Source of the DNA: Candidatus Poseidoniales archaeon
GTDB lineage: Archaea; Thermoplasmatota; Poseidoniia; MGIII; CG-Epi1
DNA length: 14,213 nucleotides
Assembly (NCBI GenBank): GCA_015658585.1
Contig: DQOP01000006.1
Coordinates: forward strand, 1-14,213
Direction of reading: 5' to 3'
The notes under the pieces were generated by a model that searched no databases, was not told the origin of the DNA, and saw nothing but the letters and a program-made list of their open reading frames with translations. Positions 1 through 7,874 of this stretch are shown here, piece by piece (position 1 is the stretch's first letter; every line of letters starts with the position of its first letter). Position numbers and translations under genes: made by a program.

Positions 1-687
1 ATACAGAAATACTATGTATGAGACAACAATTATTGCCAGACCAAACGTGGCTCCCAAAGTAGTCTCAATCGGGTTTAAAGGATTCTCATTTAGACCCATG
101 TAAAGATAGATTATAGCCATAACTATAATCGGGAAGAGCATCGGTGCCATGATGTTACTATCACTAATTCTCCGACCTTGTACTAGAATACAGAGACCTA
201 ATAGTACAGTCAGACCCAATATTGTCTGGTACTTATGAGACTCTATACTAAATCCCGCAGTATCCCAATTTGATTCTAGAATCAGAGGGCAACCATTTGC
301 ATTTCCTCCAACAGACCCCCAGTCTGAAGGACACAGGAAAGGTACATTATAACTGACATAATTGTCCAATGTGTCGTTACCTCCCCCTGGTGTGCCATCA
401 TCATGAACGTAGCCTGGCCTCGGAACTTCTCCTGTAGTATAATACAAAACAAGACCCAATAATGCAACTGCCAAAAGGAACTGAAGAGCCGGCAAGTAAA
501 AACTTGGTTGAGAGGATGCTAATGACGGTGGCGACGAAATACTAGTTACCTTCTCCGAATCCTTAGCCACAGGTGTTTCAACCTTAGAAGCCCCCATATC
601 TTTAGCTCCTGCGAGGTTGACTCCACAAATATTACAGAATGGTGCATTGTCTTCAACTTCAACAGCACAGACCGGACACTTTTTCAT
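1..687 (-). CDS. Zinc-ribbon membrane protein, partial at left edge
   Basis: The frame reads from ATG at 687 to base 1 without a stop (229 codons), so the C-terminus lies outside the window. The N-terminus is a short zinc ribbon, C4-x2-C7-x10-C18-x2-C21, followed by a Ser/Pro/Lys-rich linker (about 22-62). Then comes a hydrophobic helix (about 64-83), a polar loop of about 70 residues with two cysteines (C119, C133) that may form a disulfide if exported, and three more helices (about 155-170, 180-198, 210-229). Such proteins, with a cytosolic zinc ribbon joined to a membrane domain, are common in archaea and mostly of unknown function. I do not recognise a specific family and propose none. 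The gene is divergent from the GINS operon with only 39 bp between the start codons. Confidence 0.75.
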   Translation of the reverse strand, partial: MKKCPVCAVEVEDNAPFCNICGVNLAGAKDMGASKVETPVAKDSEKVTSISSPPSLASSQPSFYLPALQFLLAVALLGLVLYYTTGEVPRPGYVHDDGTPGGGNDTLDNYVSYNVPFLCPSDWGSVGGNANGCPLILESNWDTAGFSIESHKYQTILGLTVLLGLCILVQGRRISDSNIMAPMLFPIIVMAIIYLYMGLNENPLNPIETTLGATFGLAIIVVSYIVFLY

Positions 688-726
688 TACTTGTCATTTG
701 AGAGTAGCAGTTAAAGGCTTTGGACT

Positions 727-1395
727 GTGGCAAAGATTCTTAACAACCTTTTCACTACCGAAATAATGAGTACTGAACCGATGACTCTAAGAGATTTAAG
801 AGTACAGACTTTCAAAGAAAGAAAAGAGGGAAGATTAACAAAATTACCAGCCACTTTCTATCAAAGACTAAAAATCCTGGAAATACAAATACTAGATATC
901 ATAGAGGAATCAAAGATCAATGCCCAAAGATTAGAAAAGGCTAACGCGGATGTTCGCAAGTTTTCCGACATGAAACTTGAATTGCACAAAAATCGGGAAC
1001 GGAAATTGACTGATTTGGCACGTGAAAAAGTAAATGGACAGAATCCTAATATGAAAAATGTACATCAGAATGAGAATGAATATCTGATTTCTTTATGTAC
1101 TGTTATAGAAAAACATCGTGCAAATACTCTACTAAATGAGATTCCAATGGACACAGATATCCCAGTACTGGAAGAAAAGAGGATTGAACCTGAAGAAAAG
1201 ACTACCATAAAGATCAAACCTCAGAATAATGAATATATAGAAATAAAAGTACTCGAGGATCTCCCAACTTTTACTGGAATGGATGCAAAGAATTACAGTC
1301 TTAAAAGCAATGACATTGTAAGTATCCCAATATACAATGCCAGAATACTTAGCGATGCTGGAAAAGTCCGATTAGTTAAAGAGGTGGAGGCCTGA
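727..1395 (+). CDS. gins51: GINS complex subunit, GINS51-like
   Basis: The probable role is a subunit of the archaeal GINS complex, which joins MCM helicase and the GAN/RecJ-like nuclease in the replicative helicase assembly. The N-terminal half (about residues 19-115) is a helical, charged A-domain starting with a TLRDLR segment and an LPATFYQRL motif, as in Psf/Sld5-type proteins. A Lys/Glu-rich linker follows (about 150-165). The C-terminal 55 residues form the small beta B-domain (VLEDLPTFTG, then YSLKSNDIVSIP), the A-B order expected of GINS51. The length of 222 aa is usual. The listed start is GTG; an in-frame ATG at 766 lies just before the conserved region and is an equally plausible start. 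It is the first gene of a three-gene overlapping cluster. Assignment rests on remembered motif shape, not alignment. Confidence 0.72.
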   Translation: MAKILNNLFTTEIMSTEPMTLRDLRVQTFKERKEGRLTKLPATFYQRLKILEIQILDIIEESKINAQRLEKANADVRKFSDMKLELHKNRERKLTDLAREKVNGQNPNMKNVHQNENEYLISLCTVIEKHRANTLLNEIPMDTDIPVLEEKRIEPEEKTTIKIKPQNNEYIEIKVLEDLPTFTGMDAKNYSLKSNDIVSIPIYNARILSDAGKVRLVKEVEA

Positions 1396-2135
1396 ACTAC
1401 AAGACTCACAGTAATGGAATACTGATAATTGAAGAAAAAGTAGCCGCACAGATTCACAACAAGGGCCACACTGGAATACCTCAGGAAAAGGGGCACCTAT
1501 TTCTTGCACCTGAAGAGGCATTGTACTGCAACGCAAGGGGAGATATTCAATTGGAATCCAAAGAGATTGAAAAATTCTCGGAAAAAAACCTGAGTTATGT
1601 CGTCTATAAGGATTTGAAAGAGAGGGGACTCGTAGTCAAGGTCGTGGATTATGGACTACGTCTTTATGACCGGCAAATTTCGGTTAAAGGACCAGCTTCA
1701 GCCATAATACTGATTAAGAAATTTGAGAACATAATAGATTTCTCGGATATAATTGCGGAACTTGGAAAAGGTCTTGAGAGAAGGGTCCAGATCTCCATAG
1801 TAGACTCGGAGAATAGCGCAGTGTACTACGTTGCTAAATTCGTATCCTGGCCTCAGACAAAATTAAAGGATGACGCCAAATCAAGCGTGGATGATGTAAA
1901 TATGAAAGAATTGATTGATAAGGGGTATCAAATTAATTCAGGATTAAAATTTGGAACGCATTATAGAGTCTACAACTATGAATCCAAACATGCACCTTGG
2001 TTAATACAAAAAATTGATGATAGTATGTCCTGGCTGGATGTTACTAGAATGGTCAGGGTCGGTCATGGCGTGAATAAAACGATTGTACTAGCTTACAAGG
2101 GGTACTGGATAAGTTTCGATTGGATTAAACCGTGA
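1392..2135 (+). CDS. endA: tRNA-splicing endonuclease EndA (apparent CTG start)
   Basis: This enzyme cuts introns from pre-tRNA at bulge-helix-bulge sites. The C-terminal domain has the family signature: SGLKFGTHYRVY, then HAPWL (H200), then GHGVNKTIV (K229), ending in ISFDWIKP; the catalytic Tyr is Y191 or Y194 in the first motif. Numbering is from CTG at 1392. Upstream is a non-catalytic repeat with FLAPEEALY (about 37-45) and VVYKDLKERGLVV. No ATG, GTG or TTG occurs in frame between the upstream stop (1377-1379) and TTG 1521, and starting at 1521 would delete the EALY helix. CTG 1392 sits in a CTGA overlap with the GINS51 stop, right after GAGGTGGAGG (1381-1390), and is the best start; it is probably a derived ATG. 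At 247 aa it is shorter than two-repeat archaeal EndA (about 300 or more) and longer than the about 180 aa single-unit type. Confidence 0.85.
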   Translation: MNYKTHSNGILIIEEKVAAQIHNKGHTGIPQEKGHLFLAPEEALYCNARGDIQLESKEIEKFSEKNLSYVVYKDLKERGLVVKVVDYGLRLYDRQISVKGPASAIILIKKFENIIDFSDIIAELGKGLERRVQISIVDSENSAVYYVAKFVSWPQTKLKDDAKSSVDDVNMKELIDKGYQINSGLKFGTHYRVYNYESKHAPWLIQKIDDSMSWLDVTRMVRVGHGVNKTIVLAYKGYWISFDWIKP

Positions 2136-2842
2136 TAATAGGTCTCTACTTAGATGATTTTTCACTATTAAACAGGATAACCAGTAAAATCAAAAGCAAG
2201 GAATTCATATTAAGGCATATCAAAGAAATACCTCCAAATGACAAAAATATCTCGGTAATTATTTCCAAGGATAGACTCCATGACTGCAATTTGCCACAAA
2301 TACAGCCCAGGAATCTAGAAATATTGGAACTAAGAATAAGGTGTGCGTTCTATGATTGCCACGAATTGATAGCAGGTATAGATCCCGGAGGAACAAATGG
2401 ACTGGCAGTTATAGGGAGCAACAGAATACTATACCAAAATGAATTTGAAAATATTGATAATTTAGTCCAAATCATTAAGACAATAGACGAGGAGATAGGA
2501 TTGAATTTAATAAAAATAGGAACTGGATCACCACCAGAAAGAAACCAAATAATAAATTCTCTTCAGAGATTCTCAAACTTAATAAAACTGGTAAGTGAAA
2601 ACCATAGTGGTAGTAGAAGTCATACCGCTGCGGCTACTAGGATTGCTCTTAGAAAAGAAGTCTTGGAAAATCCGAAGGATTATGAACCCAAAGATGGAGA
2701 AATTGGATGGGTTCAACAAGAATCACGAAGATTGTCAAAGGGTTTGGTTACAATAGATAAGCAGTTAGCTCATCAGATACTTGTCGGAAAACTGACAATG
2801 TCTGATGCAATCAAAGCCTACACTAGCAAAATCAAAATGTAA
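2132..2842 (+). CDS. Uncharacterised RuvC/RNase H-fold-like protein
   Basis: The GTG start overlaps the EndA stop (GTGA), so translation is probably coupled. The 236-aa protein has an N-terminal part of about 80 residues without recognisable motifs. It then has an IAGIDPGGTNGLAVIG strand (D84), which resembles the first catalytic strand of RuvC/RNase H-like nucleases, then an IKIGTGSPPER stretch (E136), then SHTAAATRIAL (H164 onward), which takes the position of the final RuvC motif (usually H-x-x-D-A) but with Ala instead of Asp. The fold assignment is inference from these motifs. If correct, one acidic ligand is lost or moved, so the protein may bind nucleic acid without cutting it or use a different site. 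Its neighbours (GINS51, EndA) suggest a role in DNA or tRNA processing. I cannot name a family with certainty; DUF460-like proteins are one relative to test. Confidence 0.6.
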   Translation: MIIGLYLDDFSLLNRITSKIKSKEFILRHIKEIPPNDKNISVIISKDRLHDCNLPQIQPRNLEILELRIRCAFYDCHELIAGIDPGGTNGLAVIGSNRILYQNEFENIDNLVQIIKTIDEEIGLNLIKIGTGSPPERNQIINSLQRFSNLIKLVSENHSGSRSHTAAATRIALRKEVLENPKDYEPKDGEIGWVQQESRRLSKGLVTIDKQLAHQILVGKLTMSDAIKAYTSKIKM

Positions 2843-2843
2843 G

Positions 2844-2852
2844 TTTGAAATA
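2844..2852 (+). promoter_or_regulatory. Candidate archaeal TATA box for the ABC operon
   Basis: TTTGAAATA lies 30-38 nt upstream of ATG 2882 in the 39-bp gap after the RNase H-like gene. No Shine-Dalgarno sequence precedes the ATG, consistent with a leaderless transcript starting near the start codon. Confidence 0.4.
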
Positions 2853-2881
2853 CCGCATCCTGTCTAATCCAATTGTCGCAT

Positions 2882-3637
2882 ATGACTGCTTTACTTTCCA
2901 TAGATAAATTACAACACGGCTTTGGCAGAGGTGACACTCGAGTAGATGTTCTAAAGGGAATCGACCTCACCATTGAAACCGGAGAATTGGTTGCACTTAT
3001 GGGGCCTTCAGGATGTGGTAAGTCAACATTACTCAATATCATAGGAGGTCTTCTAAAGGCTGAAAATGGAGAAATAGAACTCACAGGGGCCGTCAATCTT
3101 GAAACTGGAAATGCTGACTATTTCAAATATGGGACAAAACATCCACGAAGAGTTGTAGATGTCAGACGTAGGGGAGTTGGTTGGATCTTTCAGGATTACC
3201 ATTTACTTGACCAGTTAACAGCTTTCGATAATGTTGTCATATCTTTGGAGTTAGCAGGTGTTGATACCTCCAAAGCTGAGGAACGTGCAAGAAAAGCCCT
3301 CATAAAAGTAGATTTAGCGAATCGTATGGATTTCATACCTGAACAACTGTCAGGAGGGCAGCAGCAACGCGTTGCGATAGCAAGAGCGATTGCAGGATCT
3401 CGCCCCCTACTTCTAGCAGACGAACCTACGGGAAACCTGGATGTGAAGACTGGCGAAGAGATCATAGAACTCTTCAGGAAACTTTGTAGCGATAGGAAAG
3501 AGCCAATTTCAATCTTGATGGTGACACACGACCCTCATCTAGCCTCTAAAGCTGACAGAATGCTGCTACTCAAAGATGGTTTGACGGCGGCATCGGATAT
3601 ACGCTCGGCTTGGGGAATAGTGGAGAAAGAAGAATGA
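2882..3637 (+). CDS. ABC transporter ATPase, LolD/MacB type
   Basis: ATP-binding subunit likely to drive the neighbouring FtsX-type permease from the cytoplasmic face. With ATG 2882 as start it has 251 residues. It contains Walker A GPSGCGKST (41-49), Q-loop Q104, signature LSGGQ (156-160), Walker B LLLADE (176-181, catalytic E181), a D-loop at N185-L186-D187 and the switch H216. The sequence type (QRVAIARA, ADEPTGNLD) is that of the MacB/LolD/FtsE exporter group rather than of importers. The stretch between Walker A and the Q-loop carries a modest Arg-rich insertion (about 74-97). A TTG at 2873 could add three residues, but the ATG is better placed relative to the TATA-like box. The stop TGA overlaps an ATG (ATGA at 3634-3637) that is probably the original permease start. 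Confidence 0.92.
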   Translation: MTALLSIDKLQHGFGRGDTRVDVLKGIDLTIETGELVALMGPSGCGKSTLLNIIGGLLKAENGEIELTGAVNLETGNADYFKYGTKHPRRVVDVRRRGVGWIFQDYHLLDQLTAFDNVVISLELAGVDTSKAEERARKALIKVDLANRMDFIPEQLSGGQQQRVAIARAIAGSRPLLLADEPTGNLDVKTGEEIIELFRKLCSDRKEPISILMVTHDPHLASKADRMLLLKDGLTAASDIRSAWGIVEKEE

Positions 3638-3684
3638 ATGACGCCATTCTTAATTTTATAGACCTTTTGGGGAGGCAACATTGA
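3634..3684 (+). other. Displaced original 5' end of the permease gene
   Basis: An ATG overlaps the ATPase stop codon and opens a 16-codon frame, MNDAILNFIDLLGRQH, that stops at 3682-3684 inside the 68-bp repeat copy. Deleting the copy (3675-3742) joins codons 1-13 in frame to SEKSTIPWK and the first transmembrane segment of the permease. This looks like the native translationally coupled start, now separated from its gene by the duplication. Confidence 0.65.
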
Positions 3685-3742
3685 GTTTCTGGTCAACGAT
3701 TCTGGTGATTATACTTACCACTGTGGTCGCTATGTTATTTGG
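3675..3742 (+). repeat. 68-bp direct repeat, copy A (5' end of permease gene)
   Basis: Identical to 5160-5227 except C at 3721 (T at 5206); the offset is 1485 bp, a multiple of three. It encodes the same hydrophobic segment in the same frame as the internal copy, differing only Thr/Ile. The length of 68 is not a multiple of three, so the copy breaks the reading frame coming from ATG 3634. Confidence 0.95.
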
Positions 3743-6700
3743 TTCGGAAAAATCAACCATACCTTGGAAAACAAGATTTTTGTCCGCACCTGATAATCTC
3801 TGGATGGCAGCAAAAAGTGCCTGGGTCAGTCGTGAGAGAGGATTGGCCGTGTTTGCAGGGGTATTCCTAGCATCCTTAGTAATCACAACCGTTCTTGCAT
3901 ATGGAGTAGGACTTTCTCAACTAGCACTGCAGGATTCATTACAAACCGATGTGTTTGACGCGAAAATTGATTTTAAAAGGGATCCGGGCAACAATGTTAC
4001 GGGTAGGACAAATAATTCGGTAGTTTGGGAATCAGTCTGCGATGAATTGACCTCAATGGATGAATTTTCAGATTGCGGCTTGATATTCGGACGACAAGGC
4101 ATTCGTGTCGAAGGATTCTTTGATGAGACCTTCCTTGTACCACAACCTCTGAATGTAATCTCCATAGAAGGGCCAACGGGTGATTGGGGCAATGTCAGTT
4201 TCGATTACCCAGAGGCCCTAGAATCAGGCCCTCCAATCAATGGGGACAGAACCTTGCGATTCTATGGAGATGGCATCTGGGATGGAGAACTAGGGGAGAG
4301 GCATGCCAAACAAGTGATTTATGGTTCATGGCCGATTAATGGAAAGGCGGCAGCTGATAATCGTTCTATTGTCTTGCCCTCCCAAATCGCTAGCAAGGCA
4401 GGTGTTGGTGTCAATGAAACAATATCGTATCTAAATTTCACATATGTCACCGATTCCGTTAGTTTCGAAGCTATTAGTGGAGGGTTAGAGAATTGTCAGG
4501 GTGAAGAAGTCATAGAGCAAAGCGGTTATCTTTTCTGTAGAGTAAACATGACCGTACGTAATCTAACGATTGCTGCAATCTATGAGGAGACCGGTCCCGG
4601 AAATCCAACGTTACTCTTCAATCCTGTAATGGTCACAGAATCTGTTCTTACTGATGAACAACGCGTAATCCTGATGGATTATGATCACGGTTATCTGGGT
4701 GTCGCCTTAGATAGATCACTTCTACCAACATCTTCTACTGCAGACGCAGAAGACTGGCTTGAAAATCTACAAGAAAAAGTCAAGGATAAAACATACGCAA
4801 ATGGAGAGATTGAAATTGAATACGTTGATCTTATTTCAGGTACGATTGGATTCCTGAATATATTTTTAGGTCTGGTTCAAGTATTTGACTACATACTAAT
4901 GATTCCTATAGTGGTTTTATCATTCTCGGTACTAATATATGGTTTAGCGTTGTCTTTAGAACAACGAAAAAGAGAGATAGCTATTCATCGCGTTCTTGGT
5001 GGAACAGAAGCAAATTTGAGAGGGATGGTACTTCTTGAGGTATTCGTTATCAGTACTGTAGGTTGGTTTGCAGGGTATACACTTTCACTACTATCTGTAC
5101 CACTAATACTTGATGCTGTTGGTTTCATGTCTTTCAGAGAAGGGGAATTCGATGTTAATGCAACATTGAGTTTCTGGTCAACGATTCTGGTGATTATACT
5201 TACCATTGTGGTCGCTATGTTATTTGGAAGAAGCCGCACTAAGGAATTCTTGAGCATAGAAATTGATGAAGGTGTCCGTAGGGTCGTAACTATCAAGAAA
5301 CCAAGAACCTGGTTACATTTGACCGCTTTCTCAATTGGAGTTCTGGCAGTTTTAGAAAGCTGGATTGAAACTAATGAAGGTTGGTGGATATATGGTGAGA
5401 ATGGAATTGTGGGCAATTTCATATGGAACGGACTATTGTTCATCTTAGGACCATTCTGCCTCTGGATTGGAGGCGCACTGGTACTAGGCCGAATAGGGGC
5501 CGCGGGACCAAGAATCCTTACTCTCTTCTTAGGCTGGACACCAGCATTATCTGATATCAAAAGAGGGCTAAGTGGATCCAGTTCTAGTGAAGCCGTCAAC
5601 CGACTGGCAGTCATCATGCTTCTAACACTATCAATCGTCACTCTTGCTGCTGTTCAAGGGTACACCGGTACTGCAGTAGATGAAAGAACGGCCTCAGCGC
5701 AGACTGGAGCAGACCTTCAGGTGCAATTTGACGAACCCGTCACAGAAGAACAGGCACGAACTGAAGTCATGTTAGCCATACAAAGGGTCGACAATCCCTC
5801 AATAAGTGGAATAGAATCAACAACCTCAGTAGGTAATATCTTCACTAACAAAAAGGGAGAGGGAGCAAGCCTACTGACTTGGATTGTATTTGATAATCAT
5901 GAAGATACTTTGATTTGGGACTCACAAGCAGTCCCGAAAAATGATATTGGGGACTCGGCCTCTAGGTGGGCAAACGATGGTTTCACAACTGGAGAGTCTG
6001 CTAGAAGACTACTCGACTTGCCCTCAGAGGACTCTGTGAATGATCCAGAGGATTACGAAATGAATCTAGAATATAACGAGTATACTTTTACCTTCTCGTG
6101 GGAACTTAATACCACTATTATTGACACAACAACTACTGAAACTAAAGTAAATTACATGGGTAATCACCAATGGGTACCTGGATTATCAACAGCAGAGGCT
6201 GAACAATCAATAGTTATAGGAGAAAAAACCTACAGACTGCTAGCAGGAGATAATGTAGTTGACCGCTATACTTCACCACGCTGGTTCTTTGAACTATGTG
6301 ACCAGAGCGAGGAGGATTGCGGAGATGCTTTACGAAAATTAAGCGTTGAAGTAACAAACGGAAATGGAGTTGCCTCCACCCAAGACTGGTCAACAACTCA
6401 CAGGGAAGTGGAAAGAAATGGAGGGCTGATATTTGGTACACAAGGATTACTGAGCCTTCAATTTGTGGTTGCATCGCTTGCTTCCGTGGCCTCTGCATTT
6501 GTTTTCCTATCACTAGTTCTTACCAAACGCAAAAAAGAACTGGCCATCCTCCAAGCCATCGGAGCCAGTCCAAACCAAGTCATACGTCTTGTTCTATTCG
6601 AAATTCTAGCGATAATTATTGTTAGTATGGGTCTTGGAGTATTACTAGGACTTGGAATTGCATATTCATTTAATGGTTTCTTTGGAATATTTGGATTCTT

Positions 6701-6872
6701 ATTTCAACTGTTCCTTGGGGCCGGGACACCAATCAACAGGGAACTTGTATGGCCTTGGCTCCAGTTAGGTCTTGTAAACCTTTCAGTTCTGTTTGCTGTA
6801 GTACTTGCACTGATCTTTACAACACGAAGAGCATTGAAATCAGATCTTGCTGTAGTTCTTAAGGGGGAGTGA
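3681..6872 (+). CDS. ABC transporter permease with two FtsX domains
   Basis: Membrane subunit of a MacB/LolCE/YtrF-like system that moves substrates such as lipids, lipoproteins or peptides out of the membrane. The first native helix (about 55-77) leads to a large extracytoplasmic domain (78-395). FtsX core 1 follows: a helix at about 400-424, the cytosolic coupling loop EQRKREIAIHRVLGG, and helices at about 453-477 and 495-516. Helices at about 545-562, 578-604 and 642-660 connect to a second extracytoplasmic domain (661-925) and FtsX core 2: helix 926-949, loop KRKKELAILQAIGASP, helices about 970-993 and 1032-1050. The start is disturbed: TTG 3681 is preceded by GGGGAGG (3669-3675) and could initiate, but the first 21 residues are a duplicate of the internal helix 496-516. 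The native start was probably ATG 3634. ATPase genes lie on both sides. Confidence 0.88.
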   Translation: MSFWSTILVIILTTVVAMLFGSEKSTIPWKTRFLSAPDNLWMAAKSAWVSRERGLAVFAGVFLASLVITTVLAYGVGLSQLALQDSLQTDVFDAKIDFKRDPGNNVTGRTNNSVVWESVCDELTSMDEFSDCGLIFGRQGIRVEGFFDETFLVPQPLNVISIEGPTGDWGNVSFDYPEALESGPPINGDRTLRFYGDGIWDGELGERHAKQVIYGSWPINGKAAADNRSIVLPSQIASKAGVGVNETISYLNFTYVTDSVSFEAISGGLENCQGEEVIEQSGYLFCRVNMTVRNLTIAAIYEETGPGNPTLLFNPVMVTESVLTDEQRVILMDYDHGYLGVALDRSLLPTSSTADAEDWLENLQEKVKDKTYANGEIEIEYVDLISGTIGFLNIFLGLVQVFDYILMIPIVVLSFSVLIYGLALSLEQRKREIAIHRVLGGTEANLRGMVLLEVFVISTVGWFAGYTLSLLSVPLILDAVGFMSFREGEFDVNATLSFWSTILVIILTIVVAMLFGRSRTKEFLSIEIDEGVRRVVTIKKPRTWLHLTAFSIGVLAVLESWIETNEGWWIYGENGIVGNFIWNGLLFILGPFCLWIGGALVLGRIGAAGPRILTLFLGWTPALSDIKRGLSGSSSSEAVNRLAVIMLLTLSIVTLAAVQGYTGTAVDERTASAQTGADLQVQFDEPVTEEQARTEVMLAIQRVDNPSISGIESTTSVGNIFTNKKGEGASLLTWIVFDNHEDTLIWDSQAVPKNDIGDSASRWANDGFTTGESARRLLDLPSEDSVNDPEDYEMNLEYNEYTFTFSWELNTTIIDTTTTETKVNYMGNHQWVPGLSTAEAEQSIVIGEKTYRLLAGDNVVDRYTSPRWFFELCDQSEEDCGDALRKLSVEVTNGNGVASTQDWSTTHREVERNGGLIFGTQGLLSLQFVVASLASVASAFVFLSLVLTKRKKELAILQAIGASPNQVIRLVLFEILAIIIVSMGLGVLLGLGIAYSFNGFFGIFGFLFQLFLGAGTPINRELVWPWLQLGLVNLSVLFAVVLALIFTTRRALKSDLAVVLKGE
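5160..5227 (+). repeat. 68-bp direct repeat, copy B (internal, probable source)
   Basis: This copy lies within continuous coding sequence for the last helix of the first FtsX core (about residues 495-516) and is needed for that fold, so it is probably the ancestral copy of the sequence found at 3675-3742. Confidence 0.95.
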
Positions 6873-6875
6873 TAA

Positions 6876-7874
6876 ATGGCTAACAAACTAAATGAGATTC
6901 TATCAGCATCAGGGTTATACCACGTCTATGAATCAAAAGCAGAAGATGGTAATGTCGTCGCCCTAAGGGGATTACATGTCCGTGTTATGGAGGGTGAAGC
7001 TGTTGCGATTGTTGGTCCGTCCGGTTCTGGAAAATCAACACTCCTAAAATGTTTGGGTGGATTAATGAAACCCTCTGCAGGAGGAGTCATGCTCAACCAA
7101 AGAATGATGGCCAGATTAACTGGAAATGAACTGGTTAAACTAAGGCAAGAGACAGTATCCTTTATTTTTCAAGACGCAAACTTGCTAAACCACCTTAACG
7201 CCTTAGACAATGTAGCTCAACCATTGAGGCACCAAGGTGTACTTCCATGGGAAGCTAGAAAAAAAGCACAAAAACTTTTGGACCGACTAGGTATGGGGGA
7301 ACGTTCTAATGGAATTCCAGAAGAATTATCGGGTGGTGAACAACAACGTGTATCTATCGCAAGAGCGTTGATAACCAAGCCCAAACTAATCCTTGCTGAT
7401 GAACCAACCGGTGCTCTCGACCCCATCACAAGTAGAGAGATTCTAAATATTTTCAAAGACTTGCATAAAAACGAGGCTGTGGCTTTCTTAGTAGTGACAC
7501 ACAATCGCGAAGTAGCATCCTTTGCAGACAGATCCTTAGAATTGAGAGATGGAAGATTTGTTGCACAGCATGGTACTGATGTTGACATAGGAGATCTGAC
7601 TGTGAGCAGGGAAATAATCATAGATGAAACGGGTACAGTTACGCTCCCTCCTGACATTCTAGCAAAAATAGGAGGTGCCGGGAGATTCGAACTACCAAAA
7701 CTTTCAAAAGATATTATAAATTTTGAAAGAGTAGAATCGGACAAGATTGTGATTGAAGAAAAAGGAGAACTAGTTTTATCTCCAAATTGTCCAGCATGCC
7801 GATATGATTATGGGACAGGTACACTCCAGATGTGTCCTGAATGTGGCGCCAGTCGTCCAATGATCAAATCATAA
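6876..7874 (+). CDS. ABC ATPase with AbrB-like hairpin and zinc ribbon
   Basis: Second ATPase of the FtsX-type transporter, starting 3 nt after the permease stop; AGGGGGAGTGAT just upstream is a good Shine-Dalgarno sequence. Residues 1-230 form a complete ATPase: Walker A GPSGSGKST (47-55), LSGGE (151-155), Walker B LILADE (171-176), switch H209. About 100 extra residues follow, beyond the usual 230. First is a segment (about 243-285) whose pattern ETGTVTLPPDILAKIGG and then GRFEL resembles a SpoVT/AbrB swapped-hairpin half. Last is a zinc ribbon C305-x2-C308-x11-C320-x2-C323 near the end. The ATPase call is firm, the ribbon is plain in the sequence, and the AbrB similarity is a motif impression. 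The tail could regulate or assemble the transporter. Its 3' end overlaps the convergent DUF309 gene by 11 bp. Confidence 0.9.
   Translation: MANKLNEILSASGLYHVYESKAEDGNVVALRGLHVRVMEGEAVAIVGPSGSGKSTLLKCLGGLMKPSAGGVMLNQRMMARLTGNELVKLRQETVSFIFQDANLLNHLNALDNVAQPLRHQGVLPWEARKKAQKLLDRLGMGERSNGIPEELSGGEQQRVSIARALITKPKLILADEPTGALDPITSREILNIFKDLHKNEAVAFLVVTHNREVASFADRSLELRDGRFVAQHGTDVDIGDLTVSREIIIDETGTVTLPPDILAKIGGAGRFELPKLSKDIINFERVESDKIVIEEKGELVLSPNCPACRYDYGTGTLQMCPECGASRPMIKS

Noticed and set aside
282..467. Short minus-strand frame starting MHYWVLFC
   Set aside because: It lies in another frame inside the zinc-ribbon membrane protein, whose frame is open over all 229 codons with coherent domains.
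4985..5641. 218-codon antisense frame opposite the permease
   Set aside because: No recognisable domain, and it lies fully opposite conserved FtsX coding sequence.
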